A DNA stretch of 64,000 bases from CBDDLJ01 sp965230635. GTDB lineage: Bacteria; Pseudomonadota; Gammaproteobacteria; UBA1113. The DNA is taken from NCBI GenBank assembly GCA_965230635.1, contig CBDDLJ010000008.1, positions 1 to 64,000 of the forward strand. Reading direction: 5' to 3'. Under the pieces are notes generated by a model that saw only the letters and a list, made by a program, of their open reading frames with translations, had not been told where the DNA came from and did no database searches. Both the position numbers and the translations under genes were made by a program. Positions 46,180 to 55,457 of this stretch are shown piece after piece (positions within the stretch are counted from its first letter, which is position 1; each line of letters starts with the position of its first letter).

Positions 46180-46500
46180 TTTTAAGCCTGTTCTGCTGTT
46201 TTTTTAACCACTGAATTATCAGGACACGACCGTCGCGCCGTAAAAGCAAGGCGTACAAACCGCTATTGTGCTCAAGACGATTAATATCGCTAACACGCCA
46301 GCTAAATTAAGCAAAATTAACGACAAAACCATCTCCGTATCATTCCAGCTTTGTGTTTTTTTTGAGCATTTACTGTAGGATCTGGGTAAATCCGCCAATA
46401 GCTAATTCTGCGTGCAAGGACAACGCTGCAAACCCAGTCAACGCCAATACCGTTTTTTCACTTTGGTACTAAAACGGTAGAGTGTTTTTTAGCATGATCA
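46180..46500 (-). pseudogene. Degraded transposase fragment (IS1380-like)
   Basis: Read on the minus strand, several frames give transposase-like pieces broken by stops and shifts: LTGFAALSLHAELAIGGFTQ, then TQSWNDTEMVLSLILLNLAG and, in another frame, SDINRLEHNSGLYALLLRR. The series 'W.D.E.....L.LLNLAG' followed by 'DI..L....GL..LLR' is that of the N-terminal third of IS1380-type transposases. No catalytic part remains. It lies inside a 785-bp gap (45839-46623) left of the second NACHT gene; in 45839-46180 I recognise nothing. Confidence 0.5.
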
Positions 46501-46520
46501 CTTCACTCTCTTTTTTCTCT

Positions 46521-46612
46521 CAATGGGTCACGGCGGCTCTTTCTTAAAAAATAATTCTAACTCAGATCTCATTGAGAAAAGAGGGTTCCTATTTATTTAG
46601 ATGCAATATCCA
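46521..46612. repeat. Direct repeat R1 flanking the second NACHT gene (3' side)
   Basis: About 90 bp similar to 50653-50745. Shared blocks are TAATTCTAACTCA, TGAGAAAAGAG and TCCTATTTATTTAGATG in the same order and spacing, with a looser match to the left of them. The repeat stands just after the NACHT gene. R1 also contains TCATTGAGAAAAGAG, which pairs imperfectly with CTCTTTTTTCTCTCAATG at 46507-46524. Confidence 0.7.
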
Positions 46613-46623
46613 GAATACCTTGC

Positions 46624-49600
46624 TCATTGCATAACCCGCCTGATATTCCTGTAGCTTGTTTGCACACTGCTCTTTTCAGTATGTTGTGAAGAAAAAAAAC
46701 TCATTACTGATTTAGAAAATAAACTCAACTTAGAGAGAATGCTGACTGAATTGTCAATATCCATTCTATAAGGCTGCAGATCTTGTTTGATTTGCTGAAT
46801 AATAGACTGCGACAATGCTAATTGTTCTGTTTGTCCTGCTTGCACCACAACCACAGTGCTGGCTTGCTCATACACTAATACACGATGTTTTACTAATTGT
46901 TCCCTAATATACTGGCGACTCTTATCATGAATTTTCTTATACAAAGGCAATAGTAAATGCACTGGGATATCGCCGGAGTGTGATAGATCACCTCCAAAAC
47001 TGTCTGTGAACAAAAAACTATCTAGAGAGGCTTGGACTTTATTTGGCTGCTTGAACAATTGAATTTCACTTGTCGTCAACCTGCCGCTAAAATATTCACT
47101 TACTTTCTTATCCTGACATAACACCAATAATACCGCATCCATCAATTCTGGGGTTGGTGACAAATGCTTAACGGCGCTTATCCCCAGCTCACCGCGAACA
47201 TAATTACTTACCGTCTTATCCCGAACGAATGCCAATACCACATCCACCGACAAATACGAAGCGGCGCTTTTCGCCAACTTGCAGCGAAAATAATCCATCA
47301 ACGTCTCATCCTGAAGGAACGCCAATACCGCATCCACATATTCTGGGATTGGTGACAAATGCGTAACAATGCTTTTCATAACCCTGCCGCGAACATCCTC
47401 ATTTACCGCCTCATCCTGAAGGAACGCCAATACCGCATCCACACATTCTGGAGTTTGTGACAAATGCTCAACGACGCTTATCGCTAGATCCTCGCGATAA
47501 TAATCACTTGCCGTCTCATCCCGAAGGAACGCCAATACCGCATCCATACATTCTGGGATTTTTGACAAATGCGTAACGACGCTTTTCATAACCATGCCGC
47601 GAGCACGATTACCTACCGCCTTATCCTGAAGGAACGCCAATACCGCATCCACCAATTCTGGAGTTGGTGGCAAATGCGCAACAGCACTTCTGGCCAGCAT
47701 GCCGCGAATATAATCACTTGCCGTCTCATTCCGAAGGAATGCCAGTAACGCATCCACCAATTCTGGAGTTGGTGACAAATGCGCAACAGCACTTCTGGCC
47801 AGCGCGCCGCGAACACGATCCTCTACCGTCTCATCCCAAAGGAACGCCAATACTGCATCCACACATTCTGGGGTTTGTGAGAAATACGCAGCGACGCTTC
47901 TCGCCAGATTGTCGCGAACATAATTATCTACCGCCTTATCCCGAAGGAACGCCAATACCGCATCCACACATTCTGGAGTTTGTGGCAAATACACAGCGCC
48001 TCTAATCGCCAGCGCGCCGCGAACACGATCCTCTACCGTCTCATCCCGAAGGAACAGCAATACCGCATGCACACATTCTGGGGTTTGTGGCAAATACGCA
48101 ACGACGCTGCTTGCCAGCGCGAGACGAACAGAGTCACTTACCTTCTCATTCCGAAGTAACGCCCATATCGCATCCGCAAATCCTGGGGTTTGTGACAAGT
48201 GTGCAATGGCACTTCTCGCTAGTTCGCTGCGAACATCTCCATCCACTTGCTCATCCCGAAGGAACGCCCATACTGTGTCCACAAATTCTGAGGTTGGTGG
48301 CAGATGCGAAACGGCACTTCTCACCAGATCGCAACGAACATACCTACCATCCAATTGCTCATCCCGAAGCAACGCCCATACTGCATCCACAAACTCTGGG
48401 GTTAGTGGCAGATGCGAAACGGCATTCCTCACCAGATTGCAACGAAGATGACCACTTACCGTCTCATCCAAAAGGAACACCGATACCGTACCCACACATT
48501 CTGGGGTTTGTGGCAAATACGCAGCGACGCTTTTCGCTAGCTCACCGCGAAAATAACCACTTACCGTCTGATTCAGAAGAAACGCCAATACCGTATCGGC
48601 ATTCAAGCGAATGAGCCTAGGATGCATGGAAAAAATATCTATTGTAGTCTGCTGCCATGATTCTGGCAGCTCGTTAAACCGCTTTATAAGTTGTTTAACT
48701 GCACGCAACAAGGTTTGCTGTTGTAAGCCTATTACATGTGTGTCCGTACTAGAGGGCAAACTTGATTCCAAACAACGCATCAGCAAATCAAACTCAACAA
48801 ACCCAAGCCAGTCTTTGGGACCTGCTACTAAAGTCGACAGAAAATCATCTAATACTGTCGGATATCGACTCAACAAACCGGCTACTGATGGCCATACTAA
48901 GGTGAAATTGGGATGATATTTATACCTATGGATGACTTGCGTTAAGTGTGTTTTTTTCTCTTCTGTGCCTTGTCTCAACGTCACGGCTATCACGTTTGCC
49001 GCTAAAAATTCTTGAAACGATAAATGGAGAAATTCATACCTCTGGTGTGCTTTTATTGCACGCCCAACTTGCTTCAATAAGCCTAATGCTCTCAACGCTG
49101 GCACATTGAGTTGCTTTAACCGATTCTCCGATAATAATGTAGGGCTTTCATCACTGCTCTGAACGCCTTTTAACCAGCTGATGGGTAATTGCGCAGTATC
49201 TTGCCGTAACCCTTCAAAGGCCCAACACCCTAACGTGTCCAATAAACAGCGGATACTGGGGACTTCTAATACCATTTCATCATCTAATAACTTATTTTCA
49301 TCCAATTCACCTATTTTGGCCAGATAGCGCCGGCACACATTCACCATCAGCGACTCATACAAATCACTCACCGACATCTCACTCAGCAGTACCGGCTTAT
49401 CGTGTTGACAAGTGGTTTCCCACCAAGTTTTGAGTAAATACGCATTAATCGGGATATGCACTATCGCCCAAAGGTCTGGATTCTGTTTTATGTCTTTAAT
49501 AAAATTATTGGTACGCCCAGTCGCTCCCAAATGTTTATTAAAAAACGTGAGCACACTCTCATCGGAAAAGCCTTGGATTTCCACCAACCTGTCATGGCTT

Positions 49601-50601
49601 AGCCATTGCCGTAAATTGCTTACCGCATAAGGCCTTGTCGTTACCAATTTCTTAAACGGCAATCCAAATAATTGCTTAAGCAAACCATGCCAAGGACTGT
49701 CCATCTCAAACATCGGTAACTCATCTAAACCATCTAGCAAAAGTAAATACTTATCAGGAGCCTCACGCCATCGTGATAAGAGTTCTGCTGCCTCAGCAAC
49801 CAACATGTCTAACCCATTCCAGCACGTAAGACGCAATAACTCGGTAATACCCCATGCTGAGATATTGGGCCCCATTATCTCCGGACGCAAACTGCGACAA
49901 CGAATAATCAATACCCCATCAAAATCTGACCACAACCCTTCTTTACCCTCGCCTTGTTTGAAAAGCGCCCATTGGTAAGCAATATAATCTATCAAGGTTG
50001 TCTTACCTACACCTGCCGCCCCGGATACCACAACCGTATCGATAGATACTGATGACTTGCCATTGGCACCTTGATAGGCTGAGGGTTGAAACAAATCACT
50101 CGGTGCAATAGCTTCTTTTTTACCGACCAGTCTATCACGCTCTCGTAATGGTTTGTGAGAGCGCTTATCGTCATTGCTTTGCGTTACCTCATTTCTCTCA
50201 TAAGCTTTCACCACCACCTGAAGATTGACAAAATAATCTGCTAGCGAAAAGTAATCCGTATCAAATAAGCGCTTGTTCACAAAGCTTGTCTCGGTATAGT
50301 GGGCTGTTAATTGTGTTTGCAAGCGCTGCAGTAAATCAGGAAAAACAGGCTGCGTTTGAGGTGACTGACTTTCAGTTTTATTAAAACTGTCCTTAATTGT
50401 TAGATTCACATTAACCTGCCCTTGCTCCGAAGCAGAATTATTTTTAAAAGGTATGGTAATGCAAGGCATGTCAGTTAGCGGGGATTTTTCTCCAGCTAAT
50501 TTTTCGGTTGATGCTTCAGATGCTTTATTAAGGGCCATTGATGACGTGCCTGAGGGGGTTGCACTATCTGCTGTCGGTTGTGTAGTAGAACCGTTATCCA
50601 T
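46624..50601 (-). CDS. NACHT-domain STAND NTPase with C-terminal 35-residue helical repeats (paralog 2, no ankyrins)
   Basis: A 1325-residue protein. Residues 1-75 are polar and Ser/Thr-rich. VNVNLTIKDSFN (about 75-86) and YFSLADYFVNLQVV (about 125) match paralog 1. The NACHT module has Walker A GAAGVGKTT (about 191), Walker B LLLLDGLDEL (about 287) and LVTTRPYA. A helical region (to about 660) includes QRYEFLHLSFQEFLAANVIAV, a typical NACHT-end motif. About 15 repeats of 35 residues follow (about 667-1175; consensus VRGxLARSAVAHLPxTPExVDAVLAFLRDETV), then the shared tail IPVHLLLPLYKKIH...VKHRVLVYEQ. It differs from paralog 1 mainly by lacking the ankyrin block. Direct repeats and a transposase remnant flank it. 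Sensor or effector function is undecided. Confidence 0.85.
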   Translation of the reverse strand: MDNGSTTQPTADSATPSGTSSMALNKASEASTEKLAGEKSPLTDMPCITIPFKNNSASEQGQVNVNLTIKDSFNKTESQSPQTQPVFPDLLQRLQTQLTAHYTETSFVNKRLFDTDYFSLADYFVNLQVVVKAYERNEVTQSNDDKRSHKPLRERDRLVGKKEAIAPSDLFQPSAYQGANGKSSVSIDTVVVSGAAGVGKTTLIDYIAYQWALFKQGEGKEGLWSDFDGVLIIRCRSLRPEIMGPNISAWGITELLRLTCWNGLDMLVAEAAELLSRWREAPDKYLLLLDGLDELPMFEMDSPWHGLLKQLFGLPFKKLVTTRPYAVSNLRQWLSHDRLVEIQGFSDESVLTFFNKHLGATGRTNNFIKDIKQNPDLWAIVHIPINAYLLKTWWETTCQHDKPVLLSEMSVSDLYESLMVNVCRRYLAKIGELDENKLLDDEMVLEVPSIRCLLDTLGCWAFEGLRQDTAQLPISWLKGVQSSDESPTLLSENRLKQLNVPALRALGLLKQVGRAIKAHQRYEFLHLSFQEFLAANVIAVTLRQGTEEKKTHLTQVIHRYKYHPNFTLVWPSVAGLLSRYPTVLDDFLSTLVAGPKDWLGFVEFDLLMRCLESSLPSSTDTHVIGLQQQTLLRAVKQLIKRFNELPESWQQTTIDIFSMHPRLIRLNADTVLAFLLNQTVSGYFRGELAKSVAAYLPQTPECVGTVSVFLLDETVSGHLRCNLVRNAVSHLPLTPEFVDAVWALLRDEQLDGRYVRCDLVRSAVSHLPPTSEFVDTVWAFLRDEQVDGDVRSELARSAIAHLSQTPGFADAIWALLRNEKVSDSVRLALASSVVAYLPQTPECVHAVLLFLRDETVEDRVRGALAIRGAVYLPQTPECVDAVLAFLRDKAVDNYVRDNLARSVAAYFSQTPECVDAVLAFLWDETVEDRVRGALARSAVAHLSPTPELVDALLAFLRNETASDYIRGMLARSAVAHLPPTPELVDAVLAFLQDKAVGNRARGMVMKSVVTHLSKIPECMDAVLAFLRDETASDYYREDLAISVVEHLSQTPECVDAVLAFLQDEAVNEDVRGRVMKSIVTHLSPIPEYVDAVLAFLQDETLMDYFRCKLAKSAASYLSVDVVLAFVRDKTVSNYVRGELGISAVKHLSPTPELMDAVLLVLCQDKKVSEYFSGRLTTSEIQLFKQPNKVQASLDSFLFTDSFGGDLSHSGDIPVHLLLPLYKKIHDKSRQYIREQLVKHRVLVYEQASTVVVVQAGQTEQLALSQSIIQQIKQDLQPYRMDIDNSVSILSKLSLFSKSVMSFFSSQHTEKSSVQTSYRNIRRVMQ
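47080..48610 (-). repeat. Tandem 105-nt coding repeats, NACHT paralog 2
   Basis: About 15 units; for example the block GCATCCACCAATTCTGG recurs at 47645 and 47750, exactly 105 bp apart. Units are much more alike at the DNA level than those of paralog 1, and two neighbouring units near 47640-47800 are nearly identical, so recent unit duplication or gene conversion is likely. One unit (near 47240) lacks about eight residues. Confidence 0.88.
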
Positions 50602-50652
50602 AATACCTCCTGTTGCAATATAATCACAAAAATTGGCTAAACTGGCTCATCA

Positions 50653-50745
50653 CAATATGGGCGACGGTTGTTTTTTAGAAAGTAATTCTAACTCATTTAT
50701 CTTAGTGAGAAAAGAGAGCTCCTATTTATTTAGATGAAATATCAG
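50653..50745. repeat. Direct repeat R2 flanking the second NACHT gene (5' side)
   Basis: Partner of R1 (46521-46612), located 52 bp upstream of the NACHT start. Same blocks TAATTCTAACTCA, TGAGAAAAGAG and TCCTATTTATTTAGATG. The pair encloses the whole gene. Confidence 0.7.
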
Positions 50746-50749
50746 TGTG

Positions 50750-50776
50750 GCGATTTTTGTTCACTCGAAAAATCGC
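50750..50776. terminator. Symmetric hairpin next to R2
   Basis: GCGATTTTT-GTTCACTCG-AAAAATCGC, a perfect 9-bp stem with a 9-nt loop. The stem contains T and A runs, so it could end transcription from either side or be the end of the R2-bounded unit. The 412-bp gap 50602-51014 holds R2, this hairpin and the csrA hairpin. Confidence 0.4.
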
Positions 50777-50947
50777 TATATGACTATATTTTAACTATCA
50801 CGAACAGCAAAAAAATAAAATATTATTATTTATCAATTTATTAGAAAAAAATCTGTACTCTTCAATAAAAAATACATGACGTTGTTGATTAATTGTTAAT
50901 CGATTTTCAAGGTGGACTAAAATATATACTTTGATGGGTAAAACATA

Positions 50948-50975
50948 CTCGAAATAATTATAGAACTATTTCGAG
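50948..50975 (-). terminator. Hairpin downstream of csrA
   Basis: CTCGAAATA and TATTTCGAG form a 9-bp stem with a 10-nt loop, 39 bp after the csrA stop. On the minus strand TATGTTTT follows; on the plus strand CTGTATTTTTTT follows, a better T-run. It is likely the csrA terminator, possibly bidirectional. Confidence 0.5.
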
Positions 50976-51014
50976 CTGTATTTTTTTCGGTAATAATGCT
51001 GAAACTGTTTAACA

Positions 51015-51224
51015 TTACACATCTTCACCGCTAGAGTCTTTCTGTTCAGGCTTTCCCTGCTTTTCTTCCTGTATACGTAAATAAATTTCTTCACGATGAA
51101 CAGACACTTCTTTTGGAGCATTCACACCGATACGAACTTGGTTACCTTTAACACCAAGTACAGTCATTGTTACGTCATCTCCAATTATCAATGATTCACC
51201 GACACGCCGTGTCAAAATGAGCAT
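51015..51224 (-). CDS. csrA: Carbon storage regulator CsrA
   Basis: A 69-residue RNA-binding regulator: MLILTRRVGESLIIGDDVTMTVLGVKGNQVRIGVNAPKEVSVHREEIYLRI, with Leu4/Arg6 and the Arg44-region RNA contacts of CsrA/RsmA, plus a charged tail. It binds GGA motifs in mRNA leaders and controls life-stage switching in Legionella and Coxiella relatives. AAGGAGG lies seven bases before the ATG. The leader has its own GGA hairpin (51253-51266). It follows lysC, the common alaS-lysC-csrA order. Confidence 0.97.
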   Translation of the reverse strand: MLILTRRVGESLIIGDDVTMTVLGVKGNQVRIGVNAPKEVSVHREEIYLRIQEEKQGKPEQKDSSGEDV

Positions 51225-51252
51225 TATCTAACCTCCTTATCCTCTTACAACG

Positions 51253-51266
51253 CCATCTCCAGATGG
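51253..51266 (-). promoter_or_regulatory. GGA-loop hairpin in the csrA leader (candidate CsrA autoregulatory site)
   Basis: The minus strand reads CCATC-TGGA-GATGG, a 5-bp stem that shows GGA in a four-base loop, 28 nt upstream of the csrA start. Two more GGA triplets follow (AGGATAAGGAGG), one being the ribosome site. This is the layout by which CsrA dimers bridge two sites and block translation. Confidence 0.6.
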
Positions 51267-51377
51267 GTCATACAGTTTACCTGGCTGTCTTACTATTCAC
51301 TAGAATAAAACAAACTATTTACCCTTTAGTATATGCAACCAAAATTAAGAAAAAATTAAGCAATGAAAAAAAAATTA

Positions 51378-52649
51378 TCACTGCTGCTTTTCATTTATTC
51401 GACGTAATGGGATCGGATCAAATTCTTCATCCGGAGCTTTTTCTAAGCCAAATCCTGCATGCAATGCACGCACGCCCAATTCCATATATTTTTCATCGAC
51501 AACAACAGACACTTTAATTTCTGATGTTGAAATTAATAAAATATTAACACCTTCTGCACCTAACAAATTGAACATCTTGCTAGCAATACCAGTGTGCGAT
51601 CGCATGCCAACGCCAACTAATGAAATTTTTGCAATTTTACTATCACTATAAACGTGCTCAGCATTCAATTGTGTTTTCATTTTTTCTAAGATGACATAGG
51701 CTTCATCATGCTCTTCTCGATTCACTGTAAAGGTAAAATCAGTTGTTCCATCAACACCAATATTTTGAATAATCATATCAATATCAATATTTGCTTGTGC
51801 AATGGGCTCTAAAATCTTAGCCTGGATCCCTGGCAAATCTGGCACGCCAACTAATGTCAATTTAGCTTCATTCCTATTATATGCAATACCCGAAACAACC
51901 GGCTGTTCCATACCCTCATCCTCTGTCGTAATTAACGTTCCGTGCCCGCCTTGAAAACTTGATAAAACACGTACGACTACTTTATGTTTTCCGGCAAATT
52001 CTACTGATCTTTTTTGTAAAACTTTTGCTCCTAAACTTGCCATTTCTAACATTTCTTCAAATGTAATATGCGACAAACAGCGCGCTTCTGGCACAATACG
52101 CGGATCTGCAGTATACACGCCATCAACATCCGTGTAAATTTGACATTCACCTGCTTGTAACACTGCAGCTAAAGCAACAGCGGTTGTATCAGACCCACCT
52201 CGGCCTAAAGTGGTTATATTTCCATCAATATCGACACCTTGAAAGCCAGCTACAATGACAATTTTTCTTTCAGCGAGGTCTTTTTTTATATTGTCACAAT
52301 CTACTTGCTTAATACGCGCTTTCTTATAAGCATCATCAGTTTTAATACCTGCTTGACAGCCTGTGTAAGATTTGGCCGGATAACCTTGCTCAATTAAATA
52401 CATGGCTAACAACGACATTGAAATTTGCTCACCTGTAGAAACTAATACTGAATATTCACGTGGATCAGGTTTCGTTACAACTGCTTTTGCTAATTGCACT
52501 AAGCGATCTGTCTCACCATGCATGGCTGACACAACAACCACAACGTTATGGCCTCTTTCATACGTTGCAATCACATTTTTAGCAACAGCCCAAATTCGCT
52601 CAACATCGCCAACTGACGTACCACCATATTTTTGTACTAACAATGACAT
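51378..52649 (-). CDS. lysC: Aspartokinase, single-function
   Basis: A 423-residue aspartate kinase. The catalytic domain starts VQKYGGTSVGDVERI and includes VSAMHGETDRL, STGEQIS, TLGRGGSDTTAVALAAVL and YTDVDGVYTADPR. Two ACT domains follow at about 265-410 (LVGVPDLPGIQAKI, SLVGVGMRSHTGIASKMF). It makes aspartyl phosphate for lysine, threonine and peptidoglycan diaminopimelate. The ACT type is that of lysine/threonine-inhibited enzymes. The upstream alaS gene ends 204 bp away. Confidence 0.96.
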   Translation of the reverse strand: MSLLVQKYGGTSVGDVERIWAVAKNVIATYERGHNVVVVVSAMHGETDRLVQLAKAVVTKPDPREYSVLVSTGEQISMSLLAMYLIEQGYPAKSYTGCQAGIKTDDAYKKARIKQVDCDNIKKDLAERKIVIVAGFQGVDIDGNITTLGRGGSDTTAVALAAVLQAGECQIYTDVDGVYTADPRIVPEARCLSHITFEEMLEMASLGAKVLQKRSVEFAGKHKVVVRVLSSFQGGHGTLITTEDEGMEQPVVSGIAYNRNEAKLTLVGVPDLPGIQAKILEPIAQANIDIDMIIQNIGVDGTTDFTFTVNREEHDEAYVILEKMKTQLNAEHVYSDSKIAKISLVGVGMRSHTGIASKMFNLLGAEGVNILLISTSEIKVSVVVDEKYMELGVRALHAGFGLEKAPDEEFDPIPLRRINEKQQ

Positions 52650-52853
52650 AATGTCCCTTTTCTCATTTATGCATGGGTTAAGCCCACATTCAGCAATCGC
52701 TATTGACTACAGCAAACTAATATACTGAATTTTAACGGTATTTTCAGTAACCTACCTTACCTTACTGCAACACAGACTGCCAAATTTCAGTTGATTTTTA
52801 TTTCTACCACTAAGTATAGTGGCAAACTTACTTATTGGCTATAATCAACACAC

Positions 52854-55457
52854 TTATAAGTGTTCCTCCAACCAAGGTTTGACACTGTTTAATGCTGTAT
52901 CTAGATTCTCCGGCTGATTTCCTCCGGCTTGGGCTAGCTCGGGCTTCCCACCACCTTTACCACCAACAATACTAGAGACATGATTAATTAATTCTTTTGC
53001 AGTTATTTTATGGGTTAGCGTCTTTGAAATACCTACTACCAAATTGACTTTATCCCTCTCACTACTAGCTAATACAACAACAGAGTGCTCTTGATTACGC
53101 ATGAAGGTCTCCAGTGTTGCTCGCAATACTTTTGCTTTCATATCCGCCATTTTATGTATCAAGACCTTGACTTCACCCAGCAAACTCGCTGTTTCAAACG
53201 CCTTTTTCAGCGCATGTTGTGCTGCTTGCTCACGGATCTGCTCAATTTGTTTGCTCAGTTGACTATTTTTTTCCAGTAACTGATTAACTTTTTGGGGCAA
53301 TGCCTGCCATGCTCCTTGCAATAAATTAGCTATTTCATGCAATATCACATCAGATTGCTGAATATAGGCTAATGCTGTTTGCCCTGTGATTGCTTCAATG
53401 CGACGAATACCAGCAGCAACACCTGTTTCACTGATTATTTTGAATAAGCCAATATCGCCCGTCGCATTCGCATGGGTGCCACCACATAATTCCACAGAAA
53501 AATCTCCCATGCTCAATACACGCACTTGTCCTTCATATTTTTCACCAAATAACGCCATTGCACCCTGCGACTTGGCTTGCTCTGCTTGCATAAGCTGTGT
53601 TTTAACAGGATAGTTTGCCTGAATTTCTGCATTCACTCTTTTTTCTAACGCCATTAATTCTTCTTGGCTTAAGGGAGTAGCATGAGAAAAATCAAAGCGC
53701 AAACGTTCCATGGCAACCAACGAACCTTTTTGCACAACATGCTGTCCCAATAATTGGCGTAATGCGGCATGCAGTAAGTGAGTTGCAGAATGATTCAAGG
53801 CAATCGCTGCTCGTCGCTCAACATCAATCTTAGCGATAATAGATTCACCTACGCATAATTCTCCTTGCATCAGTTTACCTTTATGAATAATCGCTTTTTT
53901 TGCGTATTGTGTATCCTCAACCTTAAATTGCATATTATCTGCAATTAATTCACCACTATCACCTACTTGTCCACCTGACTCGGCATAAAATGGCGTGTTT
54001 TCTAAAATAACAAAACCCACTTGATCTTTTTTTAATTTTTTAACACTATCGTGCTCAACATAGATAGCCGAGACCCTCGTCGTCATTTCCGTTGTATGAT
54101 AACCATGAAATTCTGTTTCTTCGTTAATGACTAACTGTTGATGATAATCGATTGAAAATTTACTGCTTTTTTTTGCACGTGCTTTTTGCACCGCCATTTC
54201 ACGATCAAACCCATCCCAGTCTAGTGTTAAATTTCTTTCATTAGCTAGATCAGCAGTTAAATCAGGCGGAAACCCATAGGTATCATATAAACGAAAAATA
54301 GTTTTACCACTGACTTCATTATTATGCATACTTGCTAAATCCTGTTCAAACATTCGCAAACCTTGAGTCAATGTTTGAGAAAAACGCTCTTCTTCTTGTT
54401 TTAAAACCTGTTCTATTAGCGCCTGTTCTTTGACTAGCTCTGGATAACCGTCTCGCATAATGTCAACAAACGGTGCGATTAAGCGATAGAAAAACGTCTC
54501 TTGGATTCCCAGTTTATACCCATGCCGTATGGCTCTGCGAATGATCCGCCGCAGCACATAATTTCGCCCTTCATTCCCCGGTGTGATACCATCTAATATT
54601 AAAAAAGCAGCAGAACGAATGTGATCAGCAATAACACGCATAGAAATATTATCATATTGACAACTATTCGCTAACTTAGCGACGTGCTTAATAATTGGTT
54701 GAAATAAATCGGTATCAAAGTTATTATGCACACCTTGTAATATAGCGGTTAAACGCTCTAAGCCCATTCCGGTATCAACTGATTGCGCAGGCAATGATAT
54801 TAACTCCCCTGTACTTAAACGGTCGTATTGCATAAACACCATATTCCATATTTCAACATAACGATCACCCTCTTGTTCAGGTGTTCCTGGTGGCCCACCT
54901 GCAACAGCTTCACCATGATCATAAAAAATTTCTGTGCACGGTCCACAAGGCCCAGTATTGCCCATAGACCAAAAATTATCTTCTTTTCCACAGCGTGAAA
55001 AACGCTCTGCATCAACTTTACGATCTTTCAACCAAATATCGGCTGTTTCATTATCTTCATGAAATACCGTTATCCATAAACGTTCTGGTGGAATCGATAA
55101 AATTTCTGTTAAAAAACGCCACGAATATTCAATAGCTTCTCGTTTAAAGTAATCACCAAAGCTAAAATTGCCTAACATTTCAAAAAAAGTGTGATGCCTC
55201 GCTGTGTATCCAACTTGTTCTAAATCATTATGCTTACCGCCGGCACGCACACAACGTTGAGAGCTAACTGCTCGCTTATAAGGTCGTTTCTCTATACCCA
55301 AAAATACATCTTTAAATTGCACCATGCCTGCATTAGTAAACAATAAGGTTGAATCATTCTGCGGAACAAGCGAACTTGAAGGCACAAGTGTGTGGCCTTC
55401 TTGTTTGAAAAAATCTAAAAATAATTGCCGTAATTCCTGGCTACTCAGTGCTTTCAT
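52854..55457 (-). CDS. alaS: Alanyl-tRNA synthetase
   Basis: An 867-residue class II enzyme: MKALSSQELRQLFLDFFKQEGHTLVPSSSLVPQNDSTLLFTNAG (catalytic start), FKDVFLGIEKRPY, RCVRAGGKHNDLEQVG, the editing domain HSATHLLHAALRQLLG with ELCGGTHANATGDIG (zinc His/Cys set), and the C-terminal DHHA1 part with SSIVGGKGGGKPELAQAGG. Length agrees with the family. The start overlaps the recX stop by 17 bp, so the two are coupled. Confidence 0.98.
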   Translation of the reverse strand: MKALSSQELRQLFLDFFKQEGHTLVPSSSLVPQNDSTLLFTNAGMVQFKDVFLGIEKRPYKRAVSSQRCVRAGGKHNDLEQVGYTARHHTFFEMLGNFSFGDYFKREAIEYSWRFLTEILSIPPERLWITVFHEDNETADIWLKDRKVDAERFSRCGKEDNFWSMGNTGPCGPCTEIFYDHGEAVAGGPPGTPEQEGDRYVEIWNMVFMQYDRLSTGELISLPAQSVDTGMGLERLTAILQGVHNNFDTDLFQPIIKHVAKLANSCQYDNISMRVIADHIRSAAFLILDGITPGNEGRNYVLRRIIRRAIRHGYKLGIQETFFYRLIAPFVDIMRDGYPELVKEQALIEQVLKQEEERFSQTLTQGLRMFEQDLASMHNNEVSGKTIFRLYDTYGFPPDLTADLANERNLTLDWDGFDREMAVQKARAKKSSKFSIDYHQQLVINEETEFHGYHTTEMTTRVSAIYVEHDSVKKLKKDQVGFVILENTPFYAESGGQVGDSGELIADNMQFKVEDTQYAKKAIIHKGKLMQGELCVGESIIAKIDVERRAAIALNHSATHLLHAALRQLLGQHVVQKGSLVAMERLRFDFSHATPLSQEELMALEKRVNAEIQANYPVKTQLMQAEQAKSQGAMALFGEKYEGQVRVLSMGDFSVELCGGTHANATGDIGLFKIISETGVAAGIRRIEAITGQTALAYIQQSDVILHEIANLLQGAWQALPQKVNQLLEKNSQLSKQIEQIREQAAQHALKKAFETASLLGEVKVLIHKMADMKAKVLRATLETFMRNQEHSVVVLASSERDKVNLVVGISKTLTHKITAKELINHVSSIVGGKGGGKPELAQAGGNQPENLDTALNSVKPWLEEHL

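Noticed and set aside
47664..48614. Long plus-strand open frames antisense to the NACHT repeats (also at 22139-23658 and 63457-63660)
   Set aside because: They arise because a 105-nt repeat without stops in one antisense frame stays open over many units. They have no start signals, are Pro/His/Arg-rich nonsense and lie wholly inside supported genes.
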